64,000 bases of DNA from the NCBI RefSeq assembly GCF_047511655.1, contig NC_133386.1, positions 169,901,146 through 169,965,145 of the forward strand, given 5' to 3'. Of the stretch, positions 1-11,054 are shown one piece after another. Position 1 is the stretch's first letter, and each line of letters begins with the position of its first letter. Made by a program: the position numbers and the translations under genes. Below the pieces are notes generated by a model. The model was not told the origin of the DNA and did no database searches. It was given only the letters and a program-made list of their open reading frames with translations. Source of the DNA: Castor canadensis (lineage: Eukaryota; Chordata; Mammalia; Rodentia; Castoridae).

Positions 1-404
1 ATATAGAGATAATAAGGAATATGAATAATTCACTAAATCTTTCTGTTCAAGAAATTATACAGATGATACAAATTTGAGTTAATGGTCTTTACTCCCAAGA
101 TATTTTTAATCTAAAAAGGATATTGCATATAGTCAAGTGAGTGTAACCCCAAACATGATAACACTAGGCATGATAGAAGAGAAATGGTGGATTTTTTTAA
201 ATGGTGCTCTAAGCATTTCAGAATTCAAAGTTCCAGGGCCCAAGTCTCATTCATTAATATAAATATAAACTAGGTTTATATTTTGTTGTTAATTTGTAAA
301 TAGCCTGATTGTAAAAACGGTTATAAGTACAATAACAGATTAGATGGTGCCACATGTAACTCTATAAAAATTGGATTTTATGCTGGTCATGGAAGCTCCT
401 TATC
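1..404. other. AT-rich unique sequence, no feature recognised
   Basis: No long ORF, splice-like island or recognisable repeat is visible. If the promoter call near 4.3 kb is right, this would be intronic sequence of CCDC73. Confidence 0.4.
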
Positions 405-622
405 TATTAGTCTCCCAGCTACATGTGAGGCAGAGGTAATAAGAGGATGGTGGTTAGAGGTCATCTCAGGAAAAAGAGGCAAGACCTTATCTCAGAAACA
501 AGCCAAGCATGGTGCCACATGCCTGTGGTCCCAGCTACTTGGAAGACAGAGAACAGGAAGATTGCAAGTTCAAGGCACCAAGACAACATAACAAAACCCC
601 ATCTCAAAGAAAAAAAAAAGCA
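405..622 (+). repeat. B1-like SINE, two degenerate 7SL-derived monomers
   Basis: A left monomer (about 411-500) ends in ATCTCAGAAAC and a better preserved right monomer (about 501-620) carries GTGCCACATGCCTGTGGTCCC and an A-rich tail. The 77-codon ORF at 447-680 is only readthrough of this repeat. Confidence 0.7.
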
Positions 623-728
623 TAAACCTGATCTTATTAAACTTCAAAATACCAAAACTAAAGAATACCTTAAAGTCTGAAAATATTAATGTAAGCAAAT
701 AAAGGAAACAAAGAAAAAAAGAATACAT

Positions 729-1385
729 CCATTTATTCATTCAACAAACATTTATTGAGCCCCTTATATATCCAAAATGTAATGATTAGGAGGAAAAAAA
801 AGAAAACAGAAGCCAGGCATGGAGACACACCCTTGTAATTCCAGCACCCAGCACTCAGGAGGCTGAGGTAGGGGCATCACTAGTTTGAGGTCAACCTGGG
901 CTAACAGCAAGACTCCGTCTCAAATAAAATAAAATAAAGACATGTCCTCAAGGACCTCTAGTAGAGAAACATATTTTTACAATTATAATTATGCAAAAAT
1001 AATTACAATACCATGTGATCATGTGCAGTGGTAGAGACTACTATGGTACCACAAGGAAGAAATTTCTGAACCAGCATAAGAAAATCAGGGACATTGTGGG
1101 AAGGTCAGACTTTCTGGGGAAACTGACTTCTGAGCTAAGACTTAAAAATCTTAAAAGTTAAAATATTAGTAAAGAAAAAAATTTAGGCAAGGTTATTTTA
1201 GAGGGGAAAAGAGCATAAACACGGGCACAAATAGAAAAAATGAGGAACTAAAAACAGCTTAGGGAGGTTGGAGTCTAACATGTGAGACTAGGGAAAGATG
1301 AAATGAGGCTCAAGATGCAGGCAAGTCTTAGGGGGTCTTTTAGGCCATGTTAAGGAACTTGAGCTAACACCTTCACATGTTCTGC
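729..1385 (+). repeat. L2-type LINE remnant, split by a SINE
   Basis: It starts with the typical L2 3' segment (TCATTCAACAAACATTTATT) and continues at 939 beyond an inserted SINE with diverged 3' end sequence. The identification is from memory of the consensus. Confidence 0.6.
811..938 (+). repeat. B1-like SINE
   Basis: It has AGCCAGGCATGGAGACACAC at the 5' end, GAGGCTGAGGTAGG in the middle and GACTCCGTCTCAAATAAAAT at the tail. It interrupts the L2 remnant. Confidence 0.8.
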
Positions 1386-2222
1386 TTTCTCATAGAGGAT
1401 GTCTTGCCCTATATTCTGTTTAAACATATTTTAAAAAACAGATGAAATTCTCTCTCTCATGTGAAGCTTTTCTTATGAATCCTTTGTACTCCAACTTCCT
1501 TTTCTGAACTACCGTTACTGTCCAGATTGTATGATTTGTATCTTATTGTGTACATTGCCCTGTTTCCTTATTGCCTATTCCACATAATTTTGTAATTTTA
1601 CCAATTTATAATGTTGCCATGTTATTTTTTCATTAACTGTTTCATGTTTATTAAAGGTTTATAAAACTCTAAGAGGGAAACAAACCTTAAGAATACATTT
1701 TTCCCAAGTTTTCCTTAACCATAAACACCTTTTTACCCACAAGGCAAGCAAACATTCTGGGAAACAAATATCCTAAAGAACATACTTTGGCAAATTCTAA
1801 TCTACAAAATGGGTCTATGTTCGTACTTCACTAATGGCATAGCCTAATTTGATTATGTAAAATAATTTCCCAGTAGAAAAACTGTTTCATTCAACTATAA
1901 CTAAAAACTGACAGAAAAACCTAATCTGCCAACAAAGATATTTACCACTACATTAATTGCTCCCTTCAACTATAGCCCCTTACAGTTTCCCAAAGTGTGT
2001 TCCCTTAGTAAGTAATCCACAAAAAACAGGATCCTTTGGTCTAGTGCATTAAAACTACAGGTTATGGCTCATTCATAAATCAAGAAATCTTTGTAATGAG
2101 TCCTGATCACAAATTCTTTATATGAAAGGACTATAAAAAAGTAGAAAATGCAAGAATACATTGTTCGTGGTGAAGGTAATCATAGCCTCATGTGTATTTT
2201 ATTTTAGCCTGCATGTAAAATG
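1386..2222. other. AT-rich non-coding sequence
   Basis: No coding signal. The part at about 1400-1620 faintly resembles old LINE sequence; nothing else is recognised. Confidence 0.35.
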
Positions 2223-2223
2223 G

Positions 2224-2284
2224 CCTTTTTTTCTTTTTTTGGTGCTGAGAATTGAATCCAGAGCCTCATACTCTACCAGCCCCT
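2224..2284 (-). repeat. ID-like SINE fragment
   Basis: A poly-T run is followed by TGAGAATTGAATCCAGAGCC, the inverted B box region, and ends in CTCTACCAGCCCC. Confidence 0.65.
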
Positions 2285-2365
2285 AAAATGTATTTCTTAA
2301 TGTGAATTATAATAAAAAAAATTAGGAATGCCATGAGTTCAAAAAAAAGTTGGGTTAAACATGTT

Positions 2366-2420
2366 CCTTTCCCAGAGTTCAAACCCCAGTCCCACCAAAA
2401 AACAACAACAACAAAAAAAA
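2366..2420 (+). repeat. ID-like SINE 3' fragment
   Basis: Only the B-box half survives (GAGTTCAAACCCCAGT), followed by an A-rich tail. Confidence 0.6.
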
Positions 2421-2721
2421 CACACAAAACCATGACATGTTCCTTTACCGCAGGACAGTTTCAGAGCCTAACTTAGTGACTCCCTAGGGCATTTCTAGCC
2501 ACAGGAAACTTTAATCATCTCACAGGACTAGTGCTCCTTAGGACCCCAATTTGGGACATGCTACCTGTTGGAAACCACATATCCCCAAATGTCTTGAGGC
2601 ACACTGTATAAAACCATTGTTCTATTCTCACCTCCTTCTGAATACCCATAATGTTACTTTTCGTCTTAACTGTGGCACCTTTACAATTTGATCAAACTCA
2701 CAATAACTTTAATTTGGTTGG

Positions 2722-2930
2722 CAGGAGTAGTGGTTAAACACCTGGGTTTCACAAAGTCTGGTTCCACCACTTATTGGCTACGGAGTTATTTAATCTCTCC
2801 CGCTGGATATACGTCTAAAGAGAGTAAAAGAAATGCCAATGCTGCAGGGCTTGGAGTTTGTCTTACGATTAAAATGGGTAATACACATAAGCAATTTAGT
2901 CCAAGCCATGGCGCTGCAATAAACATTCGG
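2722..2930 (+). repeat. MIR element
   Basis: The order of blocks matches MIR: AGTGGTTAAACACC, a CCACTTATTGGCT core, TTAATCTCTC, AAAATGGGTAATAC and AATAAACAT. The 98-codon ORF at 2688-2984 arises from this repeat. Confidence 0.75.
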
Positions 2931-3630
2931 CATACGACATCTATCCCTCTCAGAGTGACGCCATCGCAGCATGAGCAGGGCTAGGGCACAGAGCTGAAGA
3001 AACTACAAACACTATGCTGCCGCCTAGTGGCACTACGGTCGAACAGTCCACTCAGTACCCACGTTCCTTCCTGACATCACCCTAGCACAAAAACTAAGCT
3101 ACTTCCTCAAGGTACATTCGCATACTTCCTAAGTGATCAGAGTAGCAAGTCTACTTTTTCAGGATTCAGCTACTACCTCAGGCCAACCTGAAACCAGGGA
3201 GCATTACATGAGCACTCAAATGGGCAGAAGAAATGGCTGGAGAGAAGAACTGAAGGACTACAGAGTATATTCTGATTCTCACATTCGAGTATTTCCGTAG
3301 GGTCGCACCTTCAAATGATTACAGGAATGCGCCACGACCAAGGCAAAACAGCAATCAAACGTCAGAGAATTTCAATTCCTCGTCTAAGTGGAAGACTCTT
3401 AGTCGACTCTTCACGTTGTCTTTCCAAATGCAGTGTGATTATAAAGGTGCCCATAAGCCCTTCAAGTGACCGCCGAGCTTTTTTTTCCAAAAGCAAAGTG
3501 AAAGCTGAGGCAATGACACTAATTTAAATCTACAATTCAGAATAATATAACATAAATAAATCCACAATTCAGCCTGGTGGGGGCTAGCGAGACAGCAGCT
3601 TTCTTCCCAGAGACTCATTCCATTTAAGCA
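2931..3630. other. Unique sequence with unusually many CpGs for its surroundings
   Basis: CpGs cluster around 2910-3060 and 3280-3480 while the flanks are CpG-poor. No coding exon could be fixed. It may be the first-intron side of the promoter near 4.3 kb. Confidence 0.4.
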
Positions 3631-3786
3631 CGTTGCTTTTTTTTTTAGCAGCAGTGGGATTTGAACTCAGGGCCTCCCGCTCGCCAGGCAGGTGCCCCAA
3701 CTCCTTTTTGCTCTAGTTATTTTCCAGATAGCGTCTCCATTTTAGGGGACGCCTAGGCCTGCGCAACTGGGGTGACGGGCGCCAGC
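3631..3786 (-). repeat. Composite ID + B1-like SINE, diverged
   Basis: A poly-T run is followed by GGGATTTGAACTCAGGGCCT (inverted ID unit) and then TTTTTGCTCTAGTTATTTTC, the junction typical of the composite family, running into a CpG-rich B1-like unit. Confidence 0.65.
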
Positions 3787-3827
3787 ACCCCACTCTGTAC
3801 AAAGTCTTTCTAAAAAATAAAATCATT

Positions 3828-3883
3828 GTGGGGAGACCGAGGCAGGAGGCCAGCCTCGGGGACAGAGCCAAACCCCACCTGAG
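3828..3883 (+). repeat. Degenerate B1-like fragment
   Basis: GAGGCAGGAGGCCAGCCTCG and ACAGAGCCAAACCCCACCTG resemble the middle and 3' part of a B1 unit. Weak. Confidence 0.4.
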
Positions 3884-4254
3884 GACACACAAAGGTTACC
3901 GGAAGAAGAAAGGACAATCTAGAACTTTCCTTGCGAGCTACGGGGATCGCACTAGAATTTCCGCACTCTACTTCACATAGTCCCCCGGTAATAGCTACCC
4001 AAGAAAGTTGTTTCCCTCACAAGAGTTCAAAATGTCGCAAACTTTGAGCAGCGGGCTTTTTAATAAGTTTTTTCACAAGAAAGTCCGGCCTCCTGACAAA
4101 AGTGTTCATAATGCAAAGGGAGATTTAAAACGAAACAAACGCCCGAGGTACACATATAGCACAATGCAGCTTCTTTTTAACAACAGAAAGAGAACCATGA
4201 CTGACCGGCAGCCCGACTAGTAGCGTCTTGCGGTGGAAAGTTCTAAACAACCTG

Positions 4255-4395
4255 ACTATGCTCCGCAAAGCCCAAGCCAGCAGCCACCGAGGTACCTCCG
4301 CTACGGCACCGGCTCCAGCAAACGCTTCCGGTTCATAGGTTCCTGGACGAGGGCACTTCCGGTCTTTCTGGCGGTCCATAGACCTGAGGAAATGT
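4255..4395 (-). promoter_or_regulatory. TATA-less promoter with two ETS-type sites, probably of CCDC73
   Basis: Two CTTCCGG motifs lie close together: GCTTCCGG at 4324-4331 and CACTTCCGG at 4354-4362. Read on the - strand these are CCGGAAG ETS/GABP-type cores. The segment is GC-richer than its flanks, has several CpGs and no TATA box, the usual look of a housekeeping or testis-type promoter. A possible first-exon donor on the - strand is GAG|GTACCT near 4290. In the mammalian 11p13-type gene order EIF3M-CCDC73-PRRG4-QSER1, CCDC73 runs opposite to PRRG4 and starts about 35 kb upstream of it. That matches this spot, about 32 kb before the PRRG4 exon. The gene name rests on synteny alone; no CCDC73 coding exon was recognised. 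Confidence 0.5.
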
Positions 4396-4507
4396 AATAG
4401 ATTTGTTTTTAAGATACAAGCTCCTAGAAAGATATCGCTAAATGTGCAATGTTTTTCCTTAAGTACATCTGTTGGCTCATATATCCGTGTTTTTAAAAAG
4501 TCTTTCG

Positions 4508-4567
4508 GGACTGGAGTTGGTAAGGAGAAACCTTGAATTTAAATCCCAGTACCGCCAAAAAAAAAAG
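4508..4567 (+). repeat. ID-like SINE fragment
   Basis: GACTGGAGTTGGTAAGGAGA leads to TTTAAATCCCAGTACCGCC and an A-run; the A-box half is degraded. Confidence 0.55.
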
Positions 4568-4929
4568 TCTTTGGAAGGATTAAAATACTAGTAAATGTTA
4601 TCTGTTGGAAACAATGGGAACTGTGAGGATGTTTGAAGTACATGAATGTGTTATCCATTCAAAAAATTAAGTGTTGCTTATTTTTTTAAGTGAACTATTA
4701 AAAGGTAGTAATTAACTATTAATACTGATGATTGCACCTATTTCAGCACCTTACTAGCACTGTGTTTCAATATGTTATTTTGAATATTGATTAAGAATAC
4801 ATTTCAGGCCTACATATTCTTACTACCAATATCTGAAAGAAAATTTTTAACCAAAAAAATTTTTTAGTTAATTGATGGTTAAAAATTATAACCGTTATTT
4901 GCAAGTAATTTGTCTGAAAACCTTTTTAC

Positions 4930-5200
4930 AATTTCCCTTCCTTCAGGTTTTTGCCTAAACATCAATTATCCTGTAGGAATACCCACATAATACCCTACTT
5001 TGTCCCCACCTTGCTTTATTTCCCATACCACCACCACCTAACTTGGCATATTTGTTTATTGTCTGTATCTTAGAACAAAAGCTTCGTGAAAATACAGTTG
5101 AATTGTCTTCACTTCTGCGTTCTATATTCTGGCACAATGCCTGGGATATAAATGCCAAAGAAACTAAGATAAGTGGACAAATACAATATAAACTTTCAAT
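4930..5200 (-). repeat. L2-type remnant
   Basis: Antisense L2 3' features are visible: TTTATTGTCTGTATC, then GCACAATGCCTGGGATATAA. Old and diverged. Confidence 0.5.
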
Positions 5201-5242
5201 ATGGTATCTAACCACCGCACTTATATTCTAATATTTACAGGT

Positions 5243-5395
5243 AATTGACTATGTACTAAACAATGAGCTAAGTGGTTTACATATCTTATCTATTTGAGTC
5301 TCCACAACAGCCTTATTACCATACACTTTTTGTGTATTCGAAAACTAAGGAGTAGAGAACTTAATGAGTTGACCTTAATGACCTCTAGATTCCCT
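5243..5395 (-). repeat. MIR element
   Basis: The string ACTATGTACTAAACAATGAG followed by TTTACATATCTTATCTATTT and CTCCACAACAGCC is the antisense 3' half of MIR. Confidence 0.65.
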
Positions 5396-5422
5396 TCTAA
5401 CTGCACTTTTCCCAATGATTGG

Positions 5423-5800
5423 CACTGTGATTTGAATGTTTCTAAATCTTCCAAATTCATGTTGAAACTTCATCCCCAATTCAACAGTATTATGAGGTGT
5501 GGCCTTTGGGAGATGATTGAGTCATGAGGGCAGAGCTCTCATGAATAAGATTAGGTGCCCTTATAAGAGTACTTGACAGAGAGTATCCACCCTTTTTTTG
5601 TCCCCTTTTTGAAGTCACAGCATTTCTTTGCAGTAGCAAAGTACAATCTTGGAAGCAGAGAGCCAACCTCATCAGACACAACTTGCTGGTGCTTTGATCT
5701 TGAACGTCTCAACTTCCACAACTGTGAGAAATAAATTTCTATTATTTACAAATGTTCTAGTTTATAGTATTTTGTTATAGCAACACAGTCCAAGACAAGT
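5423..5800 (+). mobile_element. Solo LTR of the MLT1A type (ERVL-MaLR)
   Basis: The blocks follow MLT1 closely: TTCATGTTGAAACTTCATCC, GGCCTTTGGGAGATGATTGA, GTCATGAGGGCAGAGCTCTC, GCCCTTATAAGAG, CTTGATCTTG, ACTGTGAGAAATAAATTTCT and TTTTGTTATAGCAACACAGT. The AATAAA near the 3' end is the old LTR polyadenylation signal. No internal retroviral sequence is attached. Confidence 0.85.
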
Positions 5801-6059
5801 GGTAAATACAAAATATAACCTCGTTCTTAAAAGAAAGATTTAAAATAATTTTCAAAATTGTTTTGCTGTTGCCATTTCTCCTTTTCTAAAATATTCACTA
5901 TAGATATTTCTGTTCTAGTGGAAAGCACCTTACTTTCAATTGACGTGCCTATTTTAAAACAAGAACTTTGTTGATCACTTAAAAATAATTTCAGTATGTT
6001 AACAAAACAATAAAACTAGCCATATGCTTTGCCCAGTAATTAAAAAGAAAAATAAAATT

Positions 6060-6330
6060 GAGACAGAAGGTAATAGTATGTACAAAAGTTTTTATAGCAG
6101 TGCTATTTATAATAGTGAAAAAAAATTAAATAACCATTCTGGTGCAGCTCTTTCTTGGGAAAATTACATTGTATATCAATAAATTAAACTTAAAACATAA
6201 GTATACTGTTTCAGTGCATAAAAATGTGAGTAATATCAAAATGAAAAATATAGAACCCAATAATAGGTACACAGATTAAAACTATAAATATACCTTTGAA
6301 TTCTCAGAAGGATCAAAGAAAACTTTATGA
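6060..6330 (+). repeat. Old L1 3' end fragment
   Basis: AGTGCTATTTATAATAGTG followed by A-rich diverged text fits the L1M/L1ME 3' region where ORF2 ends. Low identity. Confidence 0.45.
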
Positions 6331-6404
6331 TTATGTAATTATCACTTCAACTCATGGGATTTTTAAAAATTTATTGAAATGGTTAATAAAACTTGATAAA
6401 TTCT

Positions 6405-6487
6405 AGGTTGGAGATTAAGTTCAGTGCTAGAACATTTGCCTAGCATGCCTGAAGCCCTGGGTTTGATCCCCATAACAGCAAAAAAAA
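6405..6487 (+). repeat. ID-like SINE, classic type
   Basis: AGATTAAGTTCAGTGCTAGA (A box), TTGCCTAGCATGCCTGAAGC, and GGGTTTGATCCCC (B box) end in an A-rich tail. It is closer to canonical rodent ID than to the GTTCAAACC type dominating the window. Confidence 0.8.
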
Positions 6488-6679
6488 GGATAAAAATAGA
6501 TAAAGTATAAAGCCTTATATTTTTAAGTTGTACCTATTTACACTACACTTGATTTAAGCCATGTTTGAAATGTTTCTTTTATATGTAATGAGAAACCTAT
6601 GAAATGACCATTTCTCATTCCTCAAAGAATGAGACATCAAAATAAACTTGAGTCAATAATTTACTACCATTACATCAGC

Positions 6680-6985
6680 AAAATTTTTATTGAATTGTAA
6701 TGCCCAATACTTGTGAAGAGACAATTAAATTGGTCACTCATATACTTCGGGTGCCTCGACAAGTGGTGTTACCTTTTTAGAAAACAACATGGTAAAACAC
6801 AAGAAGAGTTATAAATGCTGTTTTTTCTTTCACTCCTGAGAATTTGTATAAGGAAATAACATAAGAAAAAATTATATATAAAAGATGTTTATTACACCAT
6901 TGTATACAACAGAAGGAAATTGGAAATAAGTTTCAAAATGATTGATTATAAAGGATGGGAAACTAAAATGAACTTTAATAATTAC
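6680..6985 (+). repeat. Old L1 (L1ME-like) fragment
   Basis: CACTCCTGAGAATTTGTATA and AAAGATGTTTATTACACCAT match the L1 ORF2/3' UTR junction region; heavily decayed. Confidence 0.5.
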
Positions 6986-7573
6986 CCTTCAAATAAGGAA
7001 AAACTGTGAGGGAACAAACTTTTTTTTATTAAAATCATAATATTGTCATTGTAAAGAATTTTTGTTTAGCATATGATTATCATATTGCCTTATAGATTCA
7101 TACTAGAAACAATGCCACCTCCCTCCATAACTGTCAGCAATTAAATTCATGATATTAGTCGACCATGTAGGGAAGAAGGATGAGCTTGAAGACTAAAAGG
7201 GGAAAACCCTAAAGGAAGGCTTTACCCACCTGCCCCAGGTCCATTCTTTGTGAGGCCTACAGGACTCAGAAGGCCTCAGTGAAGACTCATTTTAAGGTAG
7301 AGAACCTCTCCAAGTGAGTTTGTCTTTCAAAGCTTGCATAACATGTACCTCACAGACAGAAACCTTAAGAGTTGATTCTGTAACATATGTTGCCTGCCTT
7401 GTTACTTCCATTTTGAACACCAGGATTTTTATTCTAGCAATGGGGTAGATAACCACCTGGGCCAGTTATTTATGCCAAAATAGCTAAAAAGATTTTTATA
7501 CAGCATAACAAATTCACGTATACCATGATCTGAAAATGATAGTCCCAAAATGAAAAGTATTGGTTGGATAAGT

Positions 7574-7665
7574 TCTTTTTTTTTTTTTCCTGTGTTGGGG
7601 ATCAAACCTAGGGCCTCATGTATGCTAAGCGAGCACTCTATCACTAAGCTACATCCTCAGCCCCT
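7574..7665 (-). repeat. ID-like SINE, classic type
   Basis: A poly-T run of about 15 is followed by GTTGGGGATCAAACCTAGGG and ends in CACTAAGCTACATCCTCAGC. Confidence 0.85.
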
Positions 7666-7669
7666 GGTT

Positions 7670-7762
7670 AAATCCTTTAAATTTTAAAAAATTTTAATAA
7701 ATTTAAAAAATTTTAAGTTTAAAAAAAAATTTTTAATTTTAAAAATTTTTAATAAAAATTTT
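7670..7762. repeat. AT-only low-complexity tract
   Basis: About 90 bases of A and T runs, almost without G or C, able to fold back on themselves. It probably grew from the A-rich tails of the adjacent SINEs. Confidence 0.8.
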
Positions 7763-7873
7763 TAGCCAGATATGGTGGCACATGCCTGTAACTCTGGCTA
7801 ACTGGGAGGCTGAGGTGGGAGGATTGCCAGTTCAAGGCCAGCCTGGGCAACATAACTATTGCAGAAAAAAAAG
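7763..7873 (+). repeat. B1-like SINE
   Basis: AGCCAGATATGGTGGCACAT, GGGAGGCTGAGGTGGGAGGA and TTCAAGGCCAGCCTGGGCAA are well preserved. Confidence 0.85.
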
Positions 7874-7934
7874 AGTATGTTTACATATTTACATAGTGAA
7901 TTTTGTTAGTGGGTTGGCTGTTTTCTTTCTATCT

Positions 7935-8010
7935 TTCTTGTGCTGGGAATTGAACCTAAGACCTTGTGCATGCTAGACAAGCATGCCACTATTAAGCCAT
8001 AACCCAGCCC
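7935..8010 (-). repeat. ID-like SINE
   Basis: TGCTGGGAATTGAACCTAAG and TGCATGCTAGACAAGCATGC end in ATAACCCAGCCC. Confidence 0.8.
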
Positions 8011-8081
8011 TATTTTCTCTTTGAATAGTTAATGGAGACATGCCCTATCAGAAAATAAACATATTAAAAATGTCTAGAATT

Positions 8082-8460
8082 CCATACACCTTCTTCCACC
8101 TGCCTGGCATATCCTTGTCCTCCTTTCCCTGCCCTCTCTCCCCAGGATGCTACCCCAAACCACAATTTGCTTAGCCCTTGTAACCACTGCTCCTTCTACC
8201 TGGAATGTTGTTTACTTTCACTAGACCTGACCAAAAACACCTCATCCTTTAATTTAACAGGGTCTACTTTGAAATTTCATCAAGTCTTCACTCCCATCAT
8301 TCCTCTTGATGTAATCACCATACTCTAGATAGCTTTATTGTAGTGTTTAATCATGCTGTACTGCAATTATTTCTATACATTCTCTCTCCTAATAGTCTGT
8401 GACCTCCTTGAGACCAGAGACCCTGTCATATTTACTTTTAAATCCCTAAAGGCTATCTTA
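8082..8460 (-). repeat. L2-type LINE 3' end
   Basis: The antisense order CCTGGAATG, CATCAAGTCTTCACTCC, TTTCTATACATTCTCTCTCC, GACCTCCTTGAGACCAGAGA is characteristic of L2. Confidence 0.65.
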
Positions 8461-8465
8461 ATGAA

Positions 8466-8700
8466 TGGTACGCACCATAACGTTCAAGAATAGATCCTGA
8501 CTCTGCCATTTACTAGCTGATGAACTACTAGCATTTAATCTCTCTGTGCCTCAAAATGCACATTGGAAATAAAATAGGAATAATGATAGGACCTACCTTA
8601 ATGTATACATATGATAGCTAAGGTACATAAAGTGTATAGCACTGTGTCTAGCAGATAGCAACAGTCAATTAGTGTTGGCAGTTATTATTGTTATTATATT
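8466..8700 (+). repeat. MIR element
   Basis: CTGACTCTGCCATTTACTAG, TTTAATCTCTCTGTGCCTCA and AATAATGATAGGACCTACCT match MIR in order. Confidence 0.8.
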
Positions 8701-8714
8701 TTTAAGGAACTCAA

Positions 8715-8868
8715 TTTTTTTTTTTTTTTGAGAAAGGGTCTTGCCTTGTAGCCCAGGCTGGTGTTGAACTCACTACGTAGTCTGGGAAGACCTTTTAACT
8801 CTTGAGCCTCCTGCCTCAGCCTCCTTCCTCAGGTCTGGGATTACAGATACATGCCACAACACCAGCTG
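8715..8868 (-). repeat. B1-like SINE with target site duplication
   Basis: A poly-T tail, then GTAGCCCAGGCTGGTGTTGA and CTGGGATTACAGATACATGC. GAACTCAAT occurs on both sides (8707-8715 and 8868-8876), the expected duplication. Confidence 0.85.
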
Positions 8869-8876
8869 AACTCAAT

Positions 8877-9540
8877 AGTTAATTGATAATAATGAATTAA
8901 TGAATGAGACACTAAACATATTTTAAGTGCCTACAGAGTCATCTAAATGCAAGCCCAGCTGATGGGAAGTTCTTCCTCTTTTTTAGACTCACCTTCTTCC
9001 CCTTTGTACTCTGTCTCCATTTACCCCTGTCAGTTAATTTAATGTAATTGTACATATATGCAAATTAGAGGCTTTCCTCACTCCAACATCTGTAATCTTT
9101 TTTATGAATAGAATGTGAACCTTTATTATTATGTGGAATTATTTTTACACTTAATATAGATTAAGGTTCAAACTGTCTTAATCCAGTCCTAGCCATAATT
9201 GCCAGAGAGTGAAAGTATATCATTTTTAGTTGATGTAGTAAAGGGAGTGAGCATATTCACATGTCTCCAAAACTAGCTTTTCAGTAATCACAGCTTTCTT
9301 GTCCCATATTAATAGGCCTGGAGCTAGTTAGACTTTGTTGTGGACAAACAAAATGACTCCCTAGAAGAATAACAGGAGATAATATCTACATCAAAAAATA
9401 ATATACAGACAGAGTGAATGAACAGGTTTCTACAGCCTACTTACATGCTATAGTGAAAACAAGTGCTTATAACTTGTTACAGTCATAGCACTTACATTTT
9501 ATTGTAGTTATTTGTTTCCATGCTTGTGGACAGATTGTAT
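8877..9540. other. Non-coding unique sequence
   Basis: AT-rich and without ORFs or good splice islands. Short stretches around 8990-9170 may be old LINE remnants. Confidence 0.35.
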
Positions 9541-9662
9541 TTTTTTGAGGTAGGGTCTTGCCAAATTGCCCAAGCTGGTCTTGAGTTCCTGGGCTCAAGT
9601 AAGTCTCCTTTCTCAGCCTCCCAAGTAGCTGGGACTACAGACACATGCCACTCTGCCTGGCA
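9541..9662 (-). repeat. B1-like SINE
   Basis: TTTTGAGGTAGGGTCTTGCC, CCTCCCAAGTAGCTGGGACT and a GCCTGGCA end mark an inverted B1-like monomer. Confidence 0.85.
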
Positions 9663-9834
9663 ATCAGAGATTATATCTCTGCAACTTCACGGTGCTTGAT
9701 ACATAGTACACATTTAATAAATATTTATAGATAAATACTTAAAGTCAAAGTTGCTTATAACTCAAAGAATTTTATGTAATAATTGTTAGTATCTTAAATT
9801 GTGGTACAAATCTCTATAAAATTGCTAGATACAG

Positions 9835-9922
9835 GGATGATAGAGTGGCTCAAGTGGTAGAGTGCCTGCCTAGCAAGGGTGAAGCCCTGAGTAAACCCCA
9901 GTGCCACAAAAAAAAAAAAGAA
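9835..9922 (+). repeat. ID-like SINE with target site duplication
   Basis: The A box is TGGCTCAAGTGGTAGAG and a 12-A tail follows. AAATTGCTAGATA is repeated on both flanks (about 9818-9831 and 9923-9936), showing retroposition. Confidence 0.9.
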
Positions 9923-9936
9923 AAATTGCTAGATAT

Positions 9937-10460
9937 ATTGGATTTTCACTCTGGCTTTTCACTTTTATGTATATAACATTGAAACATGTTAACTAGCTAT
10001 TGAATTTTAAGTGTCAATATTAAGATGATAAAACATCATCTAGAAGATACACTACATACACAACGGGAGAGGTGTTATTGTGAATTTGTGATTTATTTAT
10101 TTTATTTTATTTCATTTTATATATGGTAGACAAGTAAGAAAAAATATCAAAAGTTATTCCTAGTAGAAAATTTGGATTAAGTATATTCTTCCTAAAACGT
10201 TTGATATTTTTTCCTAATAGACTACTTTGTTTTGTTGTGGTGGTGATTTTGCTTATTTGTCTGCATTTCCAAGTTAAAACTTAATGAAAAGCAATTAAGA
10301 CAAATTCAGCAATTTTATAAAATTTACCTTCTCAGCATCCTCAATTCCTCCTTCCTTTCTCCTTACTTTTGTAAATAATAACATCGTTCTCCCAGTTAAT
10401 GAAGACAGAAACTTTGGAATAATCGTATACTTCTCTTTATCTCTTATTCTTCTCCTCCAG
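9937..10460. other. AT-rich non-coding sequence
   Basis: No repeat or gene recognised. A pyrimidine-rich segment from about 10340 leads into the exon-like island at 10461. Confidence 0.35.
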
Positions 10461-10495
10461 GTTGCAGGATTTACTGATAGATGTGGATAAAGTAG
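10461..10495 (+). other. Exon-like island A (candidate)
   Basis: A pyrimidine tract ending CTTCTCCTCCAG is followed by 35 nt and a possible donor TAG|GTAAAG; an earlier donor AAA|GTAGGT would end it at 10491. One frame is open (LQDLLIDVDK). If the earlier donor is used, its phase matches island B at 13127. It is too short to prove anything alone. Confidence 0.25.
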
Positions 10496-10619
10496 GTAAA
10501 GTGAAATAATGAGTCCTAAGGTTCCTACTTGAGTGACTGAGTAAATGGTGTGGCCATTTGAATGAAATGGAGAAGAAAAAAAAGGTCAGTACTTTAAGGG
10601 TGAAAATGGTTATCAGGAT

Positions 10620-10980
10620 GCCTTTCGCTACACATAACAGAGAAATTCCACTTAAATTGACCTAATCAGTAATGAAGTATATTAGCTCAGACAACAGGAA
10701 GCCAAGAAATGTAGGACTCCAGCTGTGATTTGTTAAATCATTTGCTCTACTTCTCAGTGATTCTCTTTGTTTTGCCCTCCTCTTATGTTGAATCCATTCT
10801 CACATTGCTAGAAAGAGAGCTTTCAGCTCTGAGGATTGTATCATACACCCAGGTACATAATATAAAGAGGAAGAAAAAGGCTATATTGTCTAGTGACAAG
10901 AAGGGAGAAAAATCTTTTCCAGAGACCTCCTAGCATACATCCTGTCATATCTCATTGGCACAAACTCAGTTCATGTCTGT
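10620..10980. repeat. Probable ancient interspersed repeat, family not identified
   Basis: The succession CACATAACAGAGAAATTCC, ATATTAGCTCAGACAACAGG and CATATCTCATTGGCACAAAC resembles a decayed mammal-wide repeat that also seems to appear near 16470 and 54410. The 67-codon ORF inside looks accidental. Confidence 0.35.
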
Positions 10981-11054
10981 TTTAAACAGCAATTACACTG
11001 ACAAGAGGAATGGTATAACCATAACTGACTTAGATTCATCAAGATCCACCCCCC

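Noticed and set aside
2688..2984. 98-codon ORF near the left end
   Set aside because: It coincides with a MIR element.
4125..4379. 84-codon reverse ORF at the putative promoter as a CCDC73 first exon
   Set aside because: The peptide does not resemble the coiled-coil N-terminus expected for CCDC73; more likely 5' UTR or promoter DNA.
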